Assembly (NCBI GenBank): GCA_012960315.1
Contig: DUBN01000024.1
Coordinates: 1 to 64,000, forward strand
Length of the DNA: 64,000 nt
Source of the DNA: Acidimicrobiia bacterium
Lineage (GTDB): Bacteria; Actinomycetota; Acidimicrobiia; Acidimicrobiales; Poriferisodalaceae
Direction of reading: 5' to 3'
The position numbers and the translations under genes were made by a program. Of this stretch, positions 62,152 to 64,000 are shown piece by piece. Position 1 is the stretch's first letter. Each line of letters begins with the position of its first letter. Under the pieces are notes generated by a model. The model was not told where the DNA came from, made no database searches, and saw only the letters and a program-made list of their open reading frames with translations.

Positions 62152-63267
62152 CTAAGACGCCGCATCAGGTTGACTCCGTTGCCATTGAAGGAACGCTTCC
62201 ATCAGAGGGTCCAAATCGCCGTCTAATACCGCTTCGATATTGCCGAGTTCGAGATTAGATCTGAGATCTTTAACTTGTTGGTAGGGGTGGAGTACATATG
62301 AACGAATTTGATTACCCCAGGCGACGTCACGTTGCTCGCCGGCGAGCGCGTTCAGTTCGGCTGCGCGTTCTCGGCGCTGTAAGTCCGCGAGTTTGGCAGC
62401 GAGCATTTGCATTGCCACGTCCTTGTTTTGGTGCTGGCTTCGTTCGTTCTGACAGGCGACCACTGTGCCGGTAGGAAGGTGAGTGATGCGCACAGCTGAG
62501 TCCGTGACATTCACATGTTGTCCGCCTGCTCCCGAAGATCGATAGGTGTCAATTCGGAGGTCCTTCTCATCGATAATCACTTCATCTGAAACCTCATCAA
62601 AAAATGGGACCACGGACAGGGAGCAAAAGGCGGTGTGGCGGCGGGCTTGGGCATCGAACGGCGAAATTCTGACGAGTCGATGCACTCCCCGCTCCGCCCG
62701 CAAAAATCCGAAGGCGAACCGGCCTTTAACGATAAATGTGGCTGAACTAATGCCTGCCTCGCCACCATCGGTTGCTTCTTGAATTTCCACCCCGAAGCCT
62801 TTGCGTTCTGCCCATCTGAGGTACATACGGAGCACCATTTCCGCCCAGTCACACGCGTCCGTTCCTCCTGCTCCCGAGTGGACTTCACACACCGCGTCAT
62901 TTTCGTCGTGTTCGCCATTGAATAGCGCCATCAATTCAATGTCGTCGAGTTGATTTGAGATGGAAGAAATCGCTATGTCGATTTCCTCAGTTAACGATTC
63001 ATCTCCCTCTTCGCGGGCAAGCAAATCAAGAGTGGTCGCGTCATCTACTTCATTTCTTACTTTTTCCCAGCGTTCGATATCGTCACGCACGTTGGCAAGA
63101 CGGGCAGTGATTTTCCGCGCCTCTTCTTGGTCATTCCAAAGGTCAGGACTTGCGACACGCGACTCCAATTGGGTCATTTCTTCGCGGGCTTGATCAATCC
63201 TGAGATACGCGTGGGCTTCGGTTACGCGCCGTCCAAGTTCTTCGAGAATCGAAGAGTTATCACGCAT
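62152..63267 (-). CDS. prfB: peptide chain release factor 2
   Basis: A 371-aa release factor that reads UGA and UAA. SPFDAQARRHT contains the SPF recognition motif and SSGAGGQHVN the GGQ hydrolysis motif. No in-frame stop or CTTTGAC frameshift site is seen near the start, so it is made without the programmed shift known in E. coli. Confidence 0.95.
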   Translation of the reverse strand: MRDNSSILEELGRRVTEAHAYLRIDQAREEMTQLESRVASPDLWNDQEEARKITARLANVRDDIERWEKVRNEVDDATTLDLLAREEGDESLTEEIDIAISSISNQLDDIELMALFNGEHDENDAVCEVHSGAGGTDACDWAEMVLRMYLRWAERKGFGVEIQEATDGGEAGISSATFIVKGRFAFGFLRAERGVHRLVRISPFDAQARRHTAFCSLSVVPFFDEVSDEVIIDEKDLRIDTYRSSGAGGQHVNVTDSAVRITHLPTGTVVACQNERSQHQNKDVAMQMLAAKLADLQRRERAAELNALAGEQRDVAWGNQIRSYVLHPYQQVKDLRSNLELGNIEAVLDGDLDPLMEAFLQWQRSQPDAAS

Positions 63268-63282
63268 TGGAAATCTTGATGC

Positions 63283-64000
63283 TCATCGGCCGTGGCAATG
63301 TTTGAACTTTTTGCCGGATCCACAGTGACAAGCGTCGTTACGCCCAATCTTCTCTTCGTCGGTTTTCACTACTTGGGTTTGCTTGGCGGTTGGGACCGCG
63401 GGTGATGGCTTGGGAGGTGCTCCTGCCGGCGCCAATTTTGCGGGATTTTCTGAACTCGAGTAGCTCACTCGGTCAAGACGACCGTTTTGTTCTTCCGCCG
63501 TTATCACCTCTGCATGCATTGCGTACTTCACGAAATCCCTGTACGCCGATTCCAACATCGAAGAGAACATGTCAAATCCTTCGCGTTGCCATTCGGATAC
63601 GGGGTCTTTTTGGCCGATACCTCTCAGATGGATACCCTCGCGCAAATAATCCATTTCATACAGATGCGCTTGCCATCGTTGGTCAACAATTCGAAGAAGA
63701 ACTTGGCGTTCCACTTCTCGCATGGTTGACGCACCCAGTTCAGCTTCTCTGAGTTCGAAGTACCGAGTCGCGTCGTCCACCATGACTTGCTCGAGAGTTG
63801 CCGCGTCCTTGATCTTGACCATTTCGTTGACGTCAAGTTCGGTGGGCCAGTACCCGGACGTTTCGGCGTGCAACGCTTCGAGGTCCCACTCCGAGGCCGA
63901 TTCCTCCCCACAAAATTGGTCGACTACGTGCCCAATTGCTGCTTCGACATATCCCAACGACTCTTCGCGAAGGTCGGCTCCATCGAGAATTTGGGCACGA
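63283..64000 (-). CDS. secA: protein translocase subunit SecA, C-terminal part
   Basis: The frame is open to the window edge, so the start lies beyond it. ILDGADLREESLGYVEAAI, QRWQAHLYEMDYLREGIHLRGIGQKDP and REGFDMFSSML are the helical scaffold of SecA, and CHCGSGKKFKHCHGR is its zinc-binding tail. It is followed at 16 bases by prfB. Confidence 0.95.
   Translation of the reverse strand, partial: RAQILDGADLREESLGYVEAAIGHVVDQFCGEESASEWDLEALHAETSGYWPTELDVNEMVKIKDAATLEQVMVDDATRYFELREAELGASTMREVERQVLLRIVDQRWQAHLYEMDYLREGIHLRGIGQKDPVSEWQREGFDMFSSMLESAYRDFVKYAMHAEVITAEEQNGRLDRVSYSSSENPAKLAPAGAPPKPSPAVPTAKQTQVVKTDEEKIGRNDACHCGSGKKFKHCHGR

Noticed and set aside
62152-63267. Programmed frameshift in prfB
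   Set aside because: The frame is complete from the ATG with no early stop and no CTTTGAC site.

Overview
The window reads as a compact chromosome segment from a free-living bacterium, most likely an actinomycete and plausibly an aquatic member of Acidimicrobiia. This rests on the order MBL hydrolase-rph-rdgB, the secA-prfB-ftsE-ftsX block, a ClpP of the actinobacterial ClpP1 type, several luciferase-like and PPOX oxidoreductases of the kind that often use F420, and many CoA-linked catabolic enzymes. The lineage is inference. About 63 protein genes and one RNA gene fill nearly all of the sequence. No gene-free stretch exceeds about 210 bases. I see no rRNA, tRNA, CRISPR array, insertion sequence or prophage.

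Layout. 1-9.9 kb is a catabolic block: CoA-transferase end, alpha/beta hydrolase, TesB thioesterase, amidase and class III aminotransferase, facing a fused hydantoinase A/B protein with a YbaK protein and a second hydrolase. 10-15 kb holds a lone CoxL-like molybdenum hydroxylase subunit, a polytopic membrane protein and a thiolase. 15-22 kb is mostly housekeeping: RNA m5U methyltransferase, rpe, a lipoprotein, clpP, a D-threonine-aldolase-like enzyme, rdgB, rph, an MBL hydrolase, smpB and ssrA (tmRNA). 22-28 kb, all on the minus strand, carries a Baeyer-Villiger monooxygenase, an MDR reductase, a methyltransferase and a persulfide-dioxygenase/rhodanese protein.

28-41 kb is mixed: DUF427, lipoprotein, hotdog thioesterase, ROK kinase, enoyl-CoA hydratase, AlaX editing protein, cupin/amidase pair, P450, gamma-glutamyltransferase, a luciferase-like oxidoreductase, an amidohydrolase-VOC-Gfo/Idh operon and a frameshifted VOC gene. 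41-45 kb is a tight nitroreductase-crotonase-CoA-transferase-MFS run. 45-57 kb combines a PhyH dioxygenase with a Nudix-like tail, a second Baeyer-Villiger monooxygenase, an SDR, an acyl-CoA dehydrogenase, an alpha/beta hydrolase, a crotonase, an EthD protein, an MFS transporter and a second luciferase-like oxidoreductase. Together these look like a route for oxidising and opening a cyclic ketone or alcohol. 57-64 kb returns to core genes: prmA, an alkylsulfatase-like MBL protein, a crotonase, a GGCT-like protein, ftsX, ftsE, prfB and the end of secA.

Throughout, genes are packed with 1-4 base start/stop overlaps, and three convergent pairs overlap at their 3' ends. No recognisable transcription factor is present despite the many catabolic operons. 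The best candidates for something undescribed are the hydantoinase/amidase divergent cluster, the PhyH-Nudix fusion with the adjoining ketone-oxidation cluster, and the amidohydrolase-VOC-Gfo/Idh operon.
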